Shown: positions 17,342 to 26,263, counted from the first letter of the stretch. The stretch: DNA of 39,022 bases from Bacteroidota bacterium (GCA_020047715.1 JAIFNN010000229.1:1-39022), one strand, 5' to 3'. Notes: generated by a model from the sequence alone, not told the origin. Numbers and translations are program-made.

Positions 17342-18646
17342 ATGATGAAACACTTATTAATCATTTGTCTTGCTGTCATTGGCTTTACCGGTCTTAAAGC
17401 CCAAGACGTTTTTGTCCCCATAAATTACAAAGCCTTAGAAAAGAAAATTCAAAAAAGTGAACTTGAAATAGCTGACCCTAAAAAAGGAGCTGATCCAAAA
17501 ATATGGATAAAAAGGGGAGAAATAATGTTGACTTCCAATGAGGTAGACCTGGAGCAAGTTTATGAAGGAATGAGTCCAACCAGCCTTATTCTCTTTTATA
17601 AAGACCCTGTAATCACCACCGAAGAGTTGGACGAAAGAGCTTATGATGTTTACACGTATCCCAGAGTGAAGTTTTATTTCGAGAACAGTATTCTTGTAAT
17701 GTGGAAAAAAACAACCTGGATTTACGAAAGCCCCTTGCAGGAGGCTTACAACAGCTTTGTCAAAGCATTGGAACTCGATGTTGCCGGCAAAAACAAAGCA
17801 AAACTCACCGAAGAATTCGAGGAGTTGAAGTCCCAGTTGAAGAAGAATGGTATAAATGGCTATTACTTAGGGGAAAAAGAAAGTGCTTTGAAGAGTTTTG
17901 AATTGGTTCTGACTATTAATAAACTTTCGCTGTTAAACGATATCAAGGATACCGTATTAATCCAATATGCAGGTATTATAGCAAGAGAACTCAATCAGAT
18001 CGACAGAGCGATCATGCACTATAAAGATCTTGCTAAGATTGATAACCAGCCGAATACGTATTTGCTTATCAAGGAAGATTACTTAAAACTGAAAGATACT
18101 ACCAACGCCATCAGTACAATGGAAGCTGCTTTTGAGAAGTATCCCGACACATTGAACGTTGTGGCAAACCTGGTTGATCTGTATATCAGGAATAACAAAA
18201 TTCAGGAAGGGCTTACAACTATCAATTCTACGCTGGAAAAAAATCCCAGCAAAGGCGAATTTTATTATTGGAAAGGGAGGTTGCTGTTGAATACTGAAGA
18301 CGACGACCGTATCACAAAAGCCTTGGAATCATACGAAAAAGCCGTTTCCATCAATCCTGACCTTTATTATGCTTACTACGATATCGGTTTTATATACTTC
18401 CTGCAGGGACAGGACTTGTTTACAAGATCAGGTGAGGAAGCCGACAAGAAATACAGGGAAGAGATGATTGCGGTTGCAACAGATAATTACAACAAAGCTT
18501 TGCCAAATCTGGAAAAAGCACTTGAATTGAACAAAACGAATAAAGAAATTAAAAAGGAAACCTTAGACACACTGAAGAGGGTGTATTACAAACTTCAGTT
18601 GATGGATAAGTACGATGAAGCTACAGAAATGATGAAGAACTTATAA
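17342..18646 (+). CDS. Secreted tetratricopeptide-repeat protein
   Basis: This is a TPR protein with no assigned function, found directly after gyrA in many Bacteroidota. The ATG at 17342 (or 17345) gives a signal peptide (MMKHLLIICLAVIGFTGLKAQ) and a mature chain of about 413 residues. An upstream in-frame ATG at 17279 would bury the signal and is unlikely. TPR-like helix pairs include IDRAIMHYKDLAKIDNQP, AISTMEAAFEKYPDT, IQEGLTTINSTLEKNPSKGE, ITKALESYEKAVSINPDLYY and ALPNLEKALELNKTNKEI. TPR arrays usually mediate protein contacts, and here that would be in the periplasm. A strong terminator follows the stop at once. It may be cotranscribed with gyrA, 77 bp upstream. Confidence 0.85.
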   Translation: MMKHLLIICLAVIGFTGLKAQDVFVPINYKALEKKIQKSELEIADPKKGADPKIWIKRGEIMLTSNEVDLEQVYEGMSPTSLILFYKDPVITTEELDERAYDVYTYPRVKFYFENSILVMWKKTTWIYESPLQEAYNSFVKALELDVAGKNKAKLTEEFEELKSQLKKNGINGYYLGEKESALKSFELVLTINKLSLLNDIKDTVLIQYAGIIARELNQIDRAIMHYKDLAKIDNQPNTYLLIKEDYLKLKDTTNAISTMEAAFEKYPDTLNVVANLVDLYIRNNKIQEGLTTINSTLEKNPSKGEFYYWKGRLLLNTEDDDRITKALESYEKAVSINPDLYYAYYDIGFIYFLQGQDLFTRSGEEADKKYREEMIAVATDNYNKALPNLEKALELNKTNKEIKKETLDTLKRVYYKLQLMDKYDEATEMMKNL

Positions 18647-18647
18647 C

Positions 18648-18684
18648 AAACAAAGGGGAGCCATTTTTTGACTCCCCTTTGTTT
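18648..18684 (+). terminator. Terminator-like hairpin after the TPR gene
   Basis: A 13-bp perfect stem (AAACAAAGGGGAG at 18648-18660; CTCCCCTTTGTTT at 18672-18684) has an 11-nt loop and begins one base after the stop codon. The downstream arm ends in T and is followed by AAGGTTTTTC, so the T tail is partly interrupted. Confidence 0.8.
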
Positions 18685-18767
18685 AAGGTTTTTCAATTTA
18701 ACATAATATTAATTATGGGGCTATTATTGATTTGAAATTAACCGCCAAATACTATGTAAACAAGCTT

Positions 18768-19214
18768 TTAGATCTTCTTTACCTTGACAGCATTCATGCC
18801 TTTCAATCCACGCTGCAACTCGTAACTGACTTTGTCGTTTTCCCTGATTTCATCGATAAGTCCACTTACATGCACAAAATACTTTTCCTGAGTCTGGCTG
18901 TCAATGATAAACCCAAAGCCTTTTGAGTCGTCGAAATAAGATACTTTGCCCTGCATCTCGGTGGGAACTTCCTTGTCCTCCTTTTTCGGAACCCCAATTT
19001 CAATGCTGCTGGCTTTAACTTTTATTTTTTTCGAGGGATCCGGTGGCGTGTCTGTAATCATGCCATTTTCATCCACATATGCAATCATACTATCCAAACC
19101 TCCACCTTTAGGGTTTGAACCTCGCTCCAGCTTCTTGGAAAGCTTATCCTTTTGTTTTTTAAGTCTCTTTTTTTCTTTTTCACTCTTATTAAAGCTCTGC
19201 TGTGATTTTGCCAT
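18768..19214 (-). CDS. Cold-shock-domain RNA-binding protein with basic coiled N-terminus
   Basis: The 148-aa protein joins a highly basic, probably helical N-terminus (residues 1-32, with EKEKKRLKKQKDKLSKKLE) to a C-terminal cold-shock domain (about 86-148). The CSD has the RNP1-like motif KGFGFI (98-103) and RNP2-like YFVHV (112-116), which bind single-stranded RNA or DNA. This extended form differs from the 65-70-aa stand-alone CspA type and is characteristic of Bacteroidota. It is divergent from a DbpA-like RNA helicase, which suggests a shared RNA-remodelling or low-temperature role (inference). A promoter box about 190 bp upstream suggests a long 5' leader. Confidence 0.88.
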   Translation of the reverse strand: MAKSQQSFNKSEKEKKRLKKQKDKLSKKLERGSNPKGGGLDSMIAYVDENGMITDTPPDPSKKIKVKASSIEIGVPKKEDKEVPTEMQGKVSYFDDSKGFGFIIDSQTQEKYFVHVSGLIDEIRENDKVSYELQRGLKGMNAVKVKKI

Positions 19215-19405
19215 TCGTTTTTAAATTAAAAGTTGATTAAAATTAGTTAATTCCGGAACATTAAAAGTCTTAATTGAAAATACTAAAAGAATGATCGGGA
19301 AATGACAATTTATCAAAATTGATTTGCCGAATGATTTATCCAGTTCTCGCAATAACTTTGCTTTGAGGACTCGAAATCCGCCCCCGATGTTAATGGAAAT
19401 TTTTG

Positions 19406-19413
19406 CAAAGATA
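19406..19413 (-). promoter_or_regulatory. Bacteroidota-type -7 box for the cold-shock gene
   Basis: On the minus strand TATCTTTG fits TAnnTTTG. Start of transcription is expected near 19400, which would leave a leader of about 185 nt before the ATG at 19214. No TTTG with the proper 19-bp spacing was found. Confidence 0.4.
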
Positions 19414-19660
19414 GGTAATCCATTTTAACTGTCCTTAACTCAAAAGAAAAATCATTTGTTTTCCTGATCTTTTGTTCGGTTCCACCCAAACAAGTATCCG
19501 GAATATTCCACTTCCGCCTCTCAATTCTTAAACGAACATCGCTGCCATTGGCCTTGTGCGAGCTCTTACCAACATAACCTTTGTTGCTATACAATTTTCT
19601 TTGAATTCTTACCGGCTCAGTTTTTTTTTTGGTTTATTATCTCTGGCGGTTGAATTAGTT

Positions 19661-19668
19661 TACCTTTG
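19661..19668 (+). promoter_or_regulatory. Bacteroidota-type -7 box abutting the helicase start
   Basis: TACCTTTG fits TAnnTTTG and ends only 5 bp before the helicase ATG (19674). If used, transcription would start at or within a few bases of the start codon, giving a leaderless or nearly leaderless mRNA. Confidence 0.5.
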
Positions 19669-19673
19669 CCGAT

Positions 19674-20999
19674 ATGACACAGAACCTCAAACCATGGGAA
19701 ACGGCAGTAAAGAAACTCGGGATTCCTTCGCTCACGGAGATGCAGCTGAAATCGCTTGAAATTCACAAAAGCCATAGCGATATCATACTCCTGTCCCCTA
19801 CCGGTACCGGTAAAACTCTCGCGTTTCTCCTGCCCCTGTTTGAATCGCTCCAACACGACATCAAACAGGTACAGGTTTTGGTAATTACACCCTCACGCGA
19901 ACTCGCCCAGCAAATTGAGCAGGTTTTCAGAAGCATGTCAAGCGATTTTAAGGTGAATTCCTGTTATGGCGGACATTCCATGACAACGGAAAAAAACAAC
20001 TTCACCTCCCCCCCTGCCATACTGATTGGAACTCCGGGTCGTTTGGCCGATCACATCCGGTCAGGTAACTTTAAAACAAACTTCATCCATACCCTAATTC
20101 TGGATGAGTTTGACAAATCTCTGGAATTCGGTTTTAAACAGGAGATGTCGTTCATTATCAACAGACTGGAAGCCGTTGAAAAGCGAATTCTAAGTTCCGC
20201 TACCGATCTTCATGAAATTCCCGGATTTACAGGCATCACATCACCCTACGTACTTGATTATTTACTTAAGGAGGATGCAATTAAGAACTTAACTATTAAT
20301 ATAGTAAAGTCGAATAATAAAGACAAGCTGGACAGTCTTTTCCATCTGTTGTGCAATTTGGGTGCAGCCACGACTCTTATTTTCTGCAATCATCGTGAGG
20401 CGGTCGAAAGAATCAGTAATCACCTGAGCCAGTCGGGGATTATCAATGATTTTTTTCACGGGGGATTGGAGCAATCCGAGCGTGAGCGCATGCTTACACG
20501 GTTTCGAAACGGTAGTTCTAACATATTGATAACCACCGATCTGGCTTCCCGTGGACTTGATATCCCCGATATCTCCTACATAATCCATTATCAACTACCG
20601 GTAACTGAAGCCGGGTTTATCCACAGGAACGGTCGCACGGCCAGAATGAATGCCAGCGGCTCAAGCTTTTTGATAGTATCGGAAGACGAGGCAATCCCTG
20701 GATATATCCAAGCGGGATACAAAAACTACAAAATCACGGGCGGCCAAGGCTTGCCCGAGAAACCACTTTGGCAGACACTTTATATTGGAGGCGGCAAAAA
20801 GGATAAAATCAACAAAATGGACATTGTAGGCTTCCTATTAAAGCAAGGTGGGCTTGACAAGGATGATTTGGGCTTCATCGACGTAAAGGACCACCACTCC
20901 TACGCGGCAATAAAAAGCGAATTAATTCATTTGGTTTTGACAAAAGTAAAGGAAGCGAAAATAAAGAATAAGAAAGTCAAAATTCAAATCTCTTATTAA
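19674..20999 (+). CDS. DEAD-box-type RNA helicase with DbpA-like RNA-binding domain
   Basis: This 441-aa ATP-dependent RNA helicase probably acts in ribosome assembly. Motifs in order are PTGTGKT (42-48, Walker A), PSREL (73-77), GG (99-100), TPGR (120-123), motif II DEFD (144-147) in place of DEAD, SAT (175-177), and HRNGRTAR (317-324). The last 70 residues (IGGGKKDKINKMDIVGFL, then DDLGFIDVKDHHSYAAIK) match the DbpA-type RNA-binding domain, which in E. coli targets hairpin 92 of 23S rRNA. The total length equals a compact DbpA. The DEFD variant keeps the metal-coordinating Asp and catalytic Glu. It is divergent from the cold-shock protein gene. Confidence 0.9.
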   Translation: MTQNLKPWETAVKKLGIPSLTEMQLKSLEIHKSHSDIILLSPTGTGKTLAFLLPLFESLQHDIKQVQVLVITPSRELAQQIEQVFRSMSSDFKVNSCYGGHSMTTEKNNFTSPPAILIGTPGRLADHIRSGNFKTNFIHTLILDEFDKSLEFGFKQEMSFIINRLEAVEKRILSSATDLHEIPGFTGITSPYVLDYLLKEDAIKNLTINIVKSNNKDKLDSLFHLLCNLGAATTLIFCNHREAVERISNHLSQSGIINDFFHGGLEQSERERMLTRFRNGSSNILITTDLASRGLDIPDISYIIHYQLPVTEAGFIHRNGRTARMNASGSSFLIVSEDEAIPGYIQAGYKNYKITGGQGLPEKPLWQTLYIGGGKKDKINKMDIVGFLLKQGGLDKDDLGFIDVKDHHSYAAIKSELIHLVLTKVKEAKIKNKKVKIQISY

Positions 21000-21028
21000 G
21001 TTGTTTTTTATATGCGCCAATTCCTGTA

Positions 21029-22162
21029 TTATATTTTTACCCAAACGTTCCCTGCTTTATTGGAATCAACCACCGAATGAATAAATTTCATTCCTCGCAC
21101 CCCATCGCGAACCGTTGGGAATTCTCCCGCGTTGAACTCCTCAGCCCGGATAGATTTCGCGGCACCTTTGTAAATATTCGCCAGGGCTTCATAAATGCCC
21201 TCAGGATGCCCGGCGGGCATTGTATGACTTGTTTCGGCGAGTTTACCGTTGTAACCGTGAGCAGGTTTGTAAATTTTTGTGGGTTCGGAGTCGCTCAGCA
21301 TATAGAGATAATTTGGATTTTCCTGAGCCCATTTAAGACTTGCCTTGGATCCGTATACAGCAAGCGTAATACAGTTCTCCTCACCGCCGCAAACCTGACT
21401 CGCCCTGATAACGCCTTTCAGTTTACCTCCAAAACGCACTAAAACAGTGCCGTCCAGATCAAGTTGAACATCTTCTTTTACCGTGCTGAGATCAGCAAGA
21501 ACCTCTTTAACTTCAAGTCCTGTAGTATACTCGATAAGGTTAAAGGCATGAACGCCTATATCGCCCATGCAGCTGCTGACTCCGGCATGTTTAGGATCGA
21601 GTCTCCATACTCCTGTGATCCTGCTTTCCGTTCCATGAATAATTGAGTTAATCCAGCCCTGATAGTACTGAGCATCAATTCGCTGAATGGTTCCCAGAAC
21701 TCCGGATGCAATCAAATCCCTCATCTGCCGGATCATTGGATAACCTGTGTAGGTATGAGTCAGAGCAAATGTCAACTTTTTATCGGCAACGAGCTTTTCA
21801 AGTTCCAACGCCTCCTCTACGGTCATAGTCATTGGTTTTTCACAAATAAGGTGAAAACCGGCGTTAAGAAGGCTTTTCGCAAAGGGATAATGAAAGGCAT
21901 TTGGCGTGACAATAGCCACAACTTCCATTCGTTCGCTTTCAGGGAGCGAAGATTCAGCCTGAATCATTGCCTCCACACTTATATAGCAGCGGTTGGCAGA
22001 TATTCCTTCTGCTTTGGCAAATTGCTTGCTTTTTTCATAGTCAACATCAAATACGCCTCCAACAAGCTCGTAATCGTTGCATATTCTTGAAGCACGGCGA
22101 TGAGCATCCCCAATAAAAGCGCCAAAGCCACCTCCAACCATTCCCATTTTAATCTTCTTCAT
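21029..22162 (-). CDS. Gfo/Idh/MocA family oxidoreductase (cytosolic)
   Basis: This NAD(P)-dependent sugar or cyclitol dehydrogenase-type protein has 377 aa and no export signal. The N-terminal Rossmann domain begins with GMVGGGFGAFIGDAHRRA (7-24). The family signature EKP is at 108-110, and a later MGDIGVHAFNL segment supplies the probable active-site Asp/His pair. It is the last gene of a five-gene minus-strand cluster with an MFS permease, a sugar isomerase/epimerase, a cytochrome-SUMF1 fusion and a Tat-exported relative. In such clusters the enzyme commonly oxidises or reduces a keto-sugar intermediate. The exact substrate cannot be read from sequence. Confidence 0.88.
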   Translation of the reverse strand: MKKIKMGMVGGGFGAFIGDAHRRASRICNDYELVGGVFDVDYEKSKQFAKAEGISANRCYISVEAMIQAESSLPESERMEVVAIVTPNAFHYPFAKSLLNAGFHLICEKPMTMTVEEALELEKLVADKKLTFALTHTYTGYPMIRQMRDLIASGVLGTIQRIDAQYYQGWINSIIHGTESRITGVWRLDPKHAGVSSCMGDIGVHAFNLIEYTTGLEVKEVLADLSTVKEDVQLDLDGTVLVRFGGKLKGVIRASQVCGGEENCITLAVYGSKASLKWAQENPNYLYMLSDSEPTKIYKPAHGYNGKLAETSHTMPAGHPEGIYEALANIYKGAAKSIRAEEFNAGEFPTVRDGVRGMKFIHSVVDSNKAGNVWVKI

Positions 22163-22283
22163 ATAGTATACTTTTTCTTAAACTTACAACAGTATTGATG
22201 CAATTTATCTAACCCGCATGGGGTTTTTCGCGACCAACTGGTCTTCTAATGTATTTTCAGAAACATATGGGTTTCAGCCTTAT

Positions 22284-23540
22284 TTAAACGTGGTTTCTCT
22301 TTCGCACATGAAGAATTGTAAAAAACACGATCAGAACAGCCGGCACAATGGCCACAAACCTTAGAGTCAAGGCTCCTCCTGTTAGCTGCGCCGAGGCCCA
22401 CACAATGGCTTCCTCAGATCCTGTAACAGCTTGTTTTAACGCTTCTATTGTTTGTCCGGCCGGAATTGACGCCAAGGTCTGTGCATCAAAAATAGCCCCA
22501 AGAACAGGCTGAGCAATCGCCCCGCCCAAAAAGCCTATCCCTCCCATAATCGCAAGGCCAAGAGCTCCGCTTTGAGGAATATTTTCTGACACAAAGCCTA
22601 ACATTGAAGGCCAGAAAAAAGCCACACCCAGCGCAAATATGCCTGCAGATGCGAAAACCATCACTGCTCCGCTGGTATAGCCCATCAAAACGCATCCGAT
22701 AAAAGCAAGAATTGATGATGCAAGTAGCACAACGGTAGACTTAAGGTTATGTATCAATGTACCTCCAAACTGACGTGCCAGTGCCATGATTCCTGAAATC
22801 CAAACCAATAATAATATCGGGTTGCTCGACACATTTGCAAGAAGCGCGGCAATCCATTGGTTGGTACCCAGTTCAGTGCCTGCTGTAAGGATCATGCAGA
22901 AGGCCATGAAAAGAAACAGCGGGCTTACACAAGCTTTTAGCATGTCCTTGTAAGAATAGCCTGAAACAACCCTCTCGGTCTGTGGAAACTGCTTGTTAAG
23001 GAACATATATCCATATATAAACGTGGGCAGCAGCATGATGCCCATTGCGTAACGCCAATCGGCCAGACCAATTTTATTGAAAAGGTAAACAGCCAAACCT
23101 CCGATGACTATGCCGGTTGGGAACCAGGCGTGAAAACGGTTCAATCGGCGGGTTTTTTGGTCGGTATACATGCTTGTAATCAATGGGTTGCATGCGGCCT
23201 CCACACTTCCGTTGGCTATCCCGATCAATAGCGTGGAGATGAATAAAGACCAGAATCCTGTTGCTACAATTGTAAGAATGATTCCGGCCAAGTGGCATAT
23301 AAAGGCAATTCCAATAATCCTTCCGATGCCGATGATATCAACCAAGGGTCCACCAAAGACCATTGCAAGCGTAAAGCCCCAAAAAGCGGTTCCAACAATC
23401 CACCCTACTTCGGTATGGCTGAGGTTAAACTCGGTTGCCCATGCTTCCACAAATGATCCTCTTGTGGCAAATGCAAGGGCGGTTACTACTAATGCAACGC
23501 AACTTGCGTTGAACAACTGTGCTTTTTTAATTGTGTCCAT
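22284..23540 (-). CDS. MFS sugar permease
   Basis: This is a 418-aa major facilitator superfamily transporter with about twelve hydrophobic segments. The loop after helix 2 has GGPLVDIIGIGRI, resembling the GxxxDRxGRR signature of the family. The overall pattern is closest to the FucP/sugar-permease group seen in Bacteroidota carbohydrate loci. Lying 121 bp upstream of the cytosolic oxidoreductase and 56 bp downstream of the epimerase gene, it most likely brings the sugar or keto-sugar of this pathway across the inner membrane (inference). The energy is presumably a proton gradient, as for most MFS sugar importers, though no residue in the sequence proves it. Confidence 0.85.
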   Translation of the reverse strand: MDTIKKAQLFNASCVALVVTALAFATRGSFVEAWATEFNLSHTEVGWIVGTAFWGFTLAMVFGGPLVDIIGIGRIIGIAFICHLAGIILTIVATGFWSLFISTLLIGIANGSVEAACNPLITSMYTDQKTRRLNRFHAWFPTGIVIGGLAVYLFNKIGLADWRYAMGIMLLPTFIYGYMFLNKQFPQTERVVSGYSYKDMLKACVSPLFLFMAFCMILTAGTELGTNQWIAALLANVSSNPILLLVWISGIMALARQFGGTLIHNLKSTVVLLASSILAFIGCVLMGYTSGAVMVFASAGIFALGVAFFWPSMLGFVSENIPQSGALGLAIMGGIGFLGGAIAQPVLGAIFDAQTLASIPAGQTIEALKQAVTGSEEAIVWASAQLTGGALTLRFVAIVPAVLIVFFTILHVRKRNHV

Positions 23541-23596
23541 TGTAAGGGTGTTGATAGTTGTTTGGGTTAATATTCAATGCGGTATTGTTACATTTT

Positions 23597-24589
23597 CTAT
23601 TTCTCAAACGCAGCATCAAATGCGATGCTGGAGGAGGGGAAATCAACAGTACGTACAAATTCACAAGCTTCTTTTGCTCCGTGTTCCCGCTCCATGCCAC
23701 TATCTTCCCATTCAACAGACAAAGGACCCTTGTATTCAATATAATTCAGAGCTCTTATGATTTCTTCAAAATTGATGTTTCCATGCCCAAGGCTCCTGAA
23801 ATCCCAATAGCGCCCATAAGTGCCAAATTCAGTGTGTCCGCCAAAAACACCTGCTTCTGCAGGATATTCGGACCAACCAACATCTTTCATGTGAACATGG
23901 AATATTTTATCGGCAAAAGTGTATATAAACTTCACATAGTCAACTCCCTGATAGCCAAAATGCGAGGGGTCGTAATTAAACCCGAAACTGGGATGGTTGC
24001 TAATTGCTTTGAGAGTTTTTCGGGCAGAGGCAATATCAAAGGCAATTTCTGTGGGATGAACCTCAAGACCAAATACCACGCCCAATTCCTTGTATCTGTC
24101 GAGAATTGGGATCCAACGGGATGCGAAGTCGCTATAGCCCTCATCGATCATTGCCGGGGTAACCGGAGGAAAGGAATAATTGAGATGCCAGATTGGACTG
24201 CCGGTAAAACCGTTTACAATCGAAACGCCAAGGCGCCTGGCTGCTTCACCGGTTCTGATCATCTCTTTTGCTGCACGCTGGCGAACTCCCTCGGGATCCC
24301 CATCTCCCCAAACATAATCAGGGAGAATGCTTTTGTGCCTTATGTCTATTCTGTCGGCAACAGCCTGTCCTACCAAGTGGTTAGACACTGCAAACACCTT
24401 CAATCCATATTTGGCCAAAACCTCGTTCTTTTTGCGGCAATACTCCGCGTCTGCTTTGTCTACTTCAAAATGATCGCCCCAACAGGCGAGTTCCAAGCCA
24501 TCATAACCAAATGATTTGGCTTTAATGCAAACAGTTTCGAAGGGCAAGTCGGCCCATTGGCCTGTAAAAAGAGTTACGGGTCTGCTCAT
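23597..24589 (-). CDS. Sugar phosphate isomerase/epimerase-type TIM-barrel protein
   Basis: The 330-aa protein belongs to the xylose-isomerase-like TIM-barrel superfamily (COG1082 type). A plausible metal site is visible: Glu176 (LEVHP), Asp207 (NYDPSH), His233 (HVHMKD) and Glu293 (SVEWED), at the strand ends expected for the family. N-terminal [13 protein letters not shown] is also typical. Family members isomerise or epimerise free or phosphorylated sugars, and in oxidoreductive clusters they act on keto-sugars. It sits between the permease and the cytochrome-SUMF1 gene, with gaps of 56 and 108 bp. The substrate is unknown. Confidence 0.85.
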   Translation of the reverse strand: MSRPVTLFTGQWADLPFETVCIKAKSFGYDGLELACWGDHFEVDKADAEYCRKKNEVLAKYGLKVFAVSNHLVGQAVADRIDIRHKSILPDYVWGDGDPEGVRQRAAKEMIRTGEAARRLGVSIVNGFTGSPIWHLNYSFPPVTPAMIDEGYSDFASRWIPILDRYKELGVVFGLEVHPTEIAFDIASARKTLKAISNHPSFGFNYDPSHFGYQGVDYVKFIYTFADKIFHVHMKDVGWSEYPAEAGVFGGHTEFGTYGRYWDFRSLGHGNINFEEIIRALNYIEYKGPLSVEWEDSGMEREHGAKEACEFVRTVDFPSSSIAFDAAFEK

Positions 24590-24697
24590 TGGATTGTTCT
24601 TAGATTCAGTAACAAGTATAAAAATTATTCCTCACAAAAACAATACTTTGAAGAAGTAGCCTTCCAAATACATAAATAAAGGATTCCTCCCCGCCAA

Positions 24698-26239
24698 TCA
24701 GTTTGACATGGAAATACCGGAATCGGGTTCACAAACCACCCTGAATCCTATCCCTTTAATATCGGAGTACCACCAAAGACTTTTGGGTTGCTGGGGATCG
24801 GTTTTGAGCCAGGATTCCGATTGGGTAGATCCTCTGGCAGCAGATCTTAGATCCAATGCTTCGGATGTGTAATTTCCGCCTCGAACCACATGTTCTGTAC
24901 CTGAATCCGGGCCTAATGGATTGTTGACATCAGCACCGGTTAGGGAGTATGCATCGGCAGAATACCAATCCGAGCAATATTCAAGCACGTTTCCGCTCAT
25001 ATTTTTCAAACCAAAAGGATTTGGCATCACAAACGAAGGTTCTTGAGTTTTTCCAGCCGAGTTGTAGGCATAGACGGTGTAAGTGTTAATAATTGAAGTG
25101 TCGACCCCGAAAATCTTGCTGCGGAGGCCTGCTTTGGAAAACTTATGTGGATCCCCCTCAAAGAAATAAGGCGTTTCGGTACCGGCCCTACACGAATATT
25201 CCCATTCGGCCTCGGTAGGAAGCCTGTATTTTTTTCCTGTCATTTTCGAAAGCCACTGGCAATAAGTCTGAGCGGCATAGTGAGTCATAGTAATAGCAGG
25301 ACGGTCACCGCTCCCCCATCCCTGATCGGGGATGCCAAACGGAGGAGTTGGGCCGCTAATGGCATCTGGATTTCCAGCATTGTGCTCTTTTATTTTTGCG
25401 GGATCAATTCGACCTTCCGACAGGGTTGAGCCATAAAAAGTCCAGAAAGCGTCCCAGCTTACCTCCACCTCCGCCATAAAAAAAGGTGAAATGCTAACGT
25501 TGCGAACGGGCTTTTCGTCGGGTTTAACATAGTTTTCTTTTTCAGAGCTGCCCATTGGAAACTTCCCGCCTTTAATTGCTATCATCTTAAAGGAAACGGA
25601 AGAATTGGGTATGCACTCGGTATAATTTTCGAAAAGAGTAACTTCAGTTGATTTGGTGAATAGTGCTTGGGAATTGCTCCCGGTAACAGGAACCCCTGCC
25701 ATCCTCTCATGTTTGTAGTTTGGATTGAAGTGACCTACATCAAGATGACAATTAATACACTGCAAATTAAGCAGTTCCGCCTTCTGCTCATAATAGAGAT
25801 GAGCAGTACCTCCCTCGGTAGTCAATCCTTTAGGGAAGAGGTTTTCATGGCACTTAATGCACGATTCGTTATAAACGATTTTTACAGCATGTTCAAGCTG
25901 ACTTTTGCTTTCCCAGTTGAATGAGGCGCTGTCTTTGAAGTAAAAGCCATATAAATCGTGCAACCCTGTCCTAACCTTGGTGCTTAAATAATAAAAACTC
26001 CCTTCAGGTGGAAGGTGGCAATCAACGCAGGCAACCCTTACTCCGCTTTCATTATGATGATGGGTGGATCTTTTCCAGGATTCGTCGGCTAGAGGGTGGA
26101 TATGGCAAGATTGGCAATATTCGTTTGTGTTTGTATGCCTGAGAACTTTTTTGCCACCTATTGTAAGTAGTGAGCCGATAATAATTCCAACAAGTAGGAT
26201 AAGCATTCCCCATTTAGTGATTAACTTCTTAAGAGCCAT
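24698..26239 (-). CDS. NrfH/NapC-like tetraheme cytochrome c fused to a SUMF1-type domain
   Basis: The 513-aa protein has an unusual two-part layout. Residues 10-28 form a membrane anchor. Four CxxCH haem motifs follow at 42-46, 71-75, 127-131 and 161-165. The segment TKVRTGLHDLYG carries Lys88 and Asp95 at the same spacing as the menaquinol-site Lys and haem-ligand Asp of NrfH. This supports a membrane quinol dehydrogenase. From about 216 to 502 comes a formylglycine-generating-enzyme (SUMF1) fold: GGKFPMGSS, YRLPTEAEWEYSCRAG, NVLEYCSDWY, VVRGGNY, GFRVV. The region after RGGNY lacks the catalytic cysteine pair of true FGE, so sulfatase maturation is unlikely. The gene lies in a sugar-oxidoreductase cluster. 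Confidence 0.9.
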   Translation of the reverse strand: MALKKLITKWGMLILLVGIIIGSLLTIGGKKVLRHTNTNEYCQSCHIHPLADESWKRSTHHHNESGVRVACVDCHLPPEGSFYYLSTKVRTGLHDLYGFYFKDSASFNWESKSQLEHAVKIVYNESCIKCHENLFPKGLTTEGGTAHLYYEQKAELLNLQCINCHLDVGHFNPNYKHERMAGVPVTGSNSQALFTKSTEVTLFENYTECIPNSSVSFKMIAIKGGKFPMGSSEKENYVKPDEKPVRNVSISPFFMAEVEVSWDAFWTFYGSTLSEGRIDPAKIKEHNAGNPDAISGPTPPFGIPDQGWGSGDRPAITMTHYAAQTYCQWLSKMTGKKYRLPTEAEWEYSCRAGTETPYFFEGDPHKFSKAGLRSKIFGVDTSIINTYTVYAYNSAGKTQEPSFVMPNPFGLKNMSGNVLEYCSDWYSADAYSLTGADVNNPLGPDSGTEHVVRGGNYTSEALDLRSAARGSTQSESWLKTDPQQPKSLWWYSDIKGIGFRVVCEPDSGISMSN

Positions 26240-26263
26240 CTATATATTGTATTTAAACTGCAA

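Larger units (their letters stand above)
19215..19673. other. Divergent intergenic region between the cold-shock and helicase genes
   Basis: This 459-bp region contains promoter boxes facing both ways (19413-19406 minus; 19661-19668 plus). The stretch 19215-19310 is AT-rich. A 93-codon minus-strand frame (19594-19313) runs straight through the minus-strand promoter box and its product is not recognisable, so I treat it as chance. Confidence 0.5.

Noticed and set aside
19313-19594. 93-codon minus-strand frame between the cold-shock and helicase genes
   Set aside because: No recognisable domain. It runs through the minus-strand promoter box and has no upstream signals.
22199-22235. AACCC/GGGTT hairpin followed by TTTTT as a terminator of the MFS gene
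   Set aside because: The T run is on the plus strand, while the neighbouring genes are transcribed from the minus strand, so it cannot act for them.
24698-26239. Annotation of the cytochrome fusion as a sulfatase-activating formylglycine-generating enzyme
   Set aside because: The catalytic cysteine pair expected after the RGG motif is absent, and no sulfatase gene is nearby, so only the fold name is justified.
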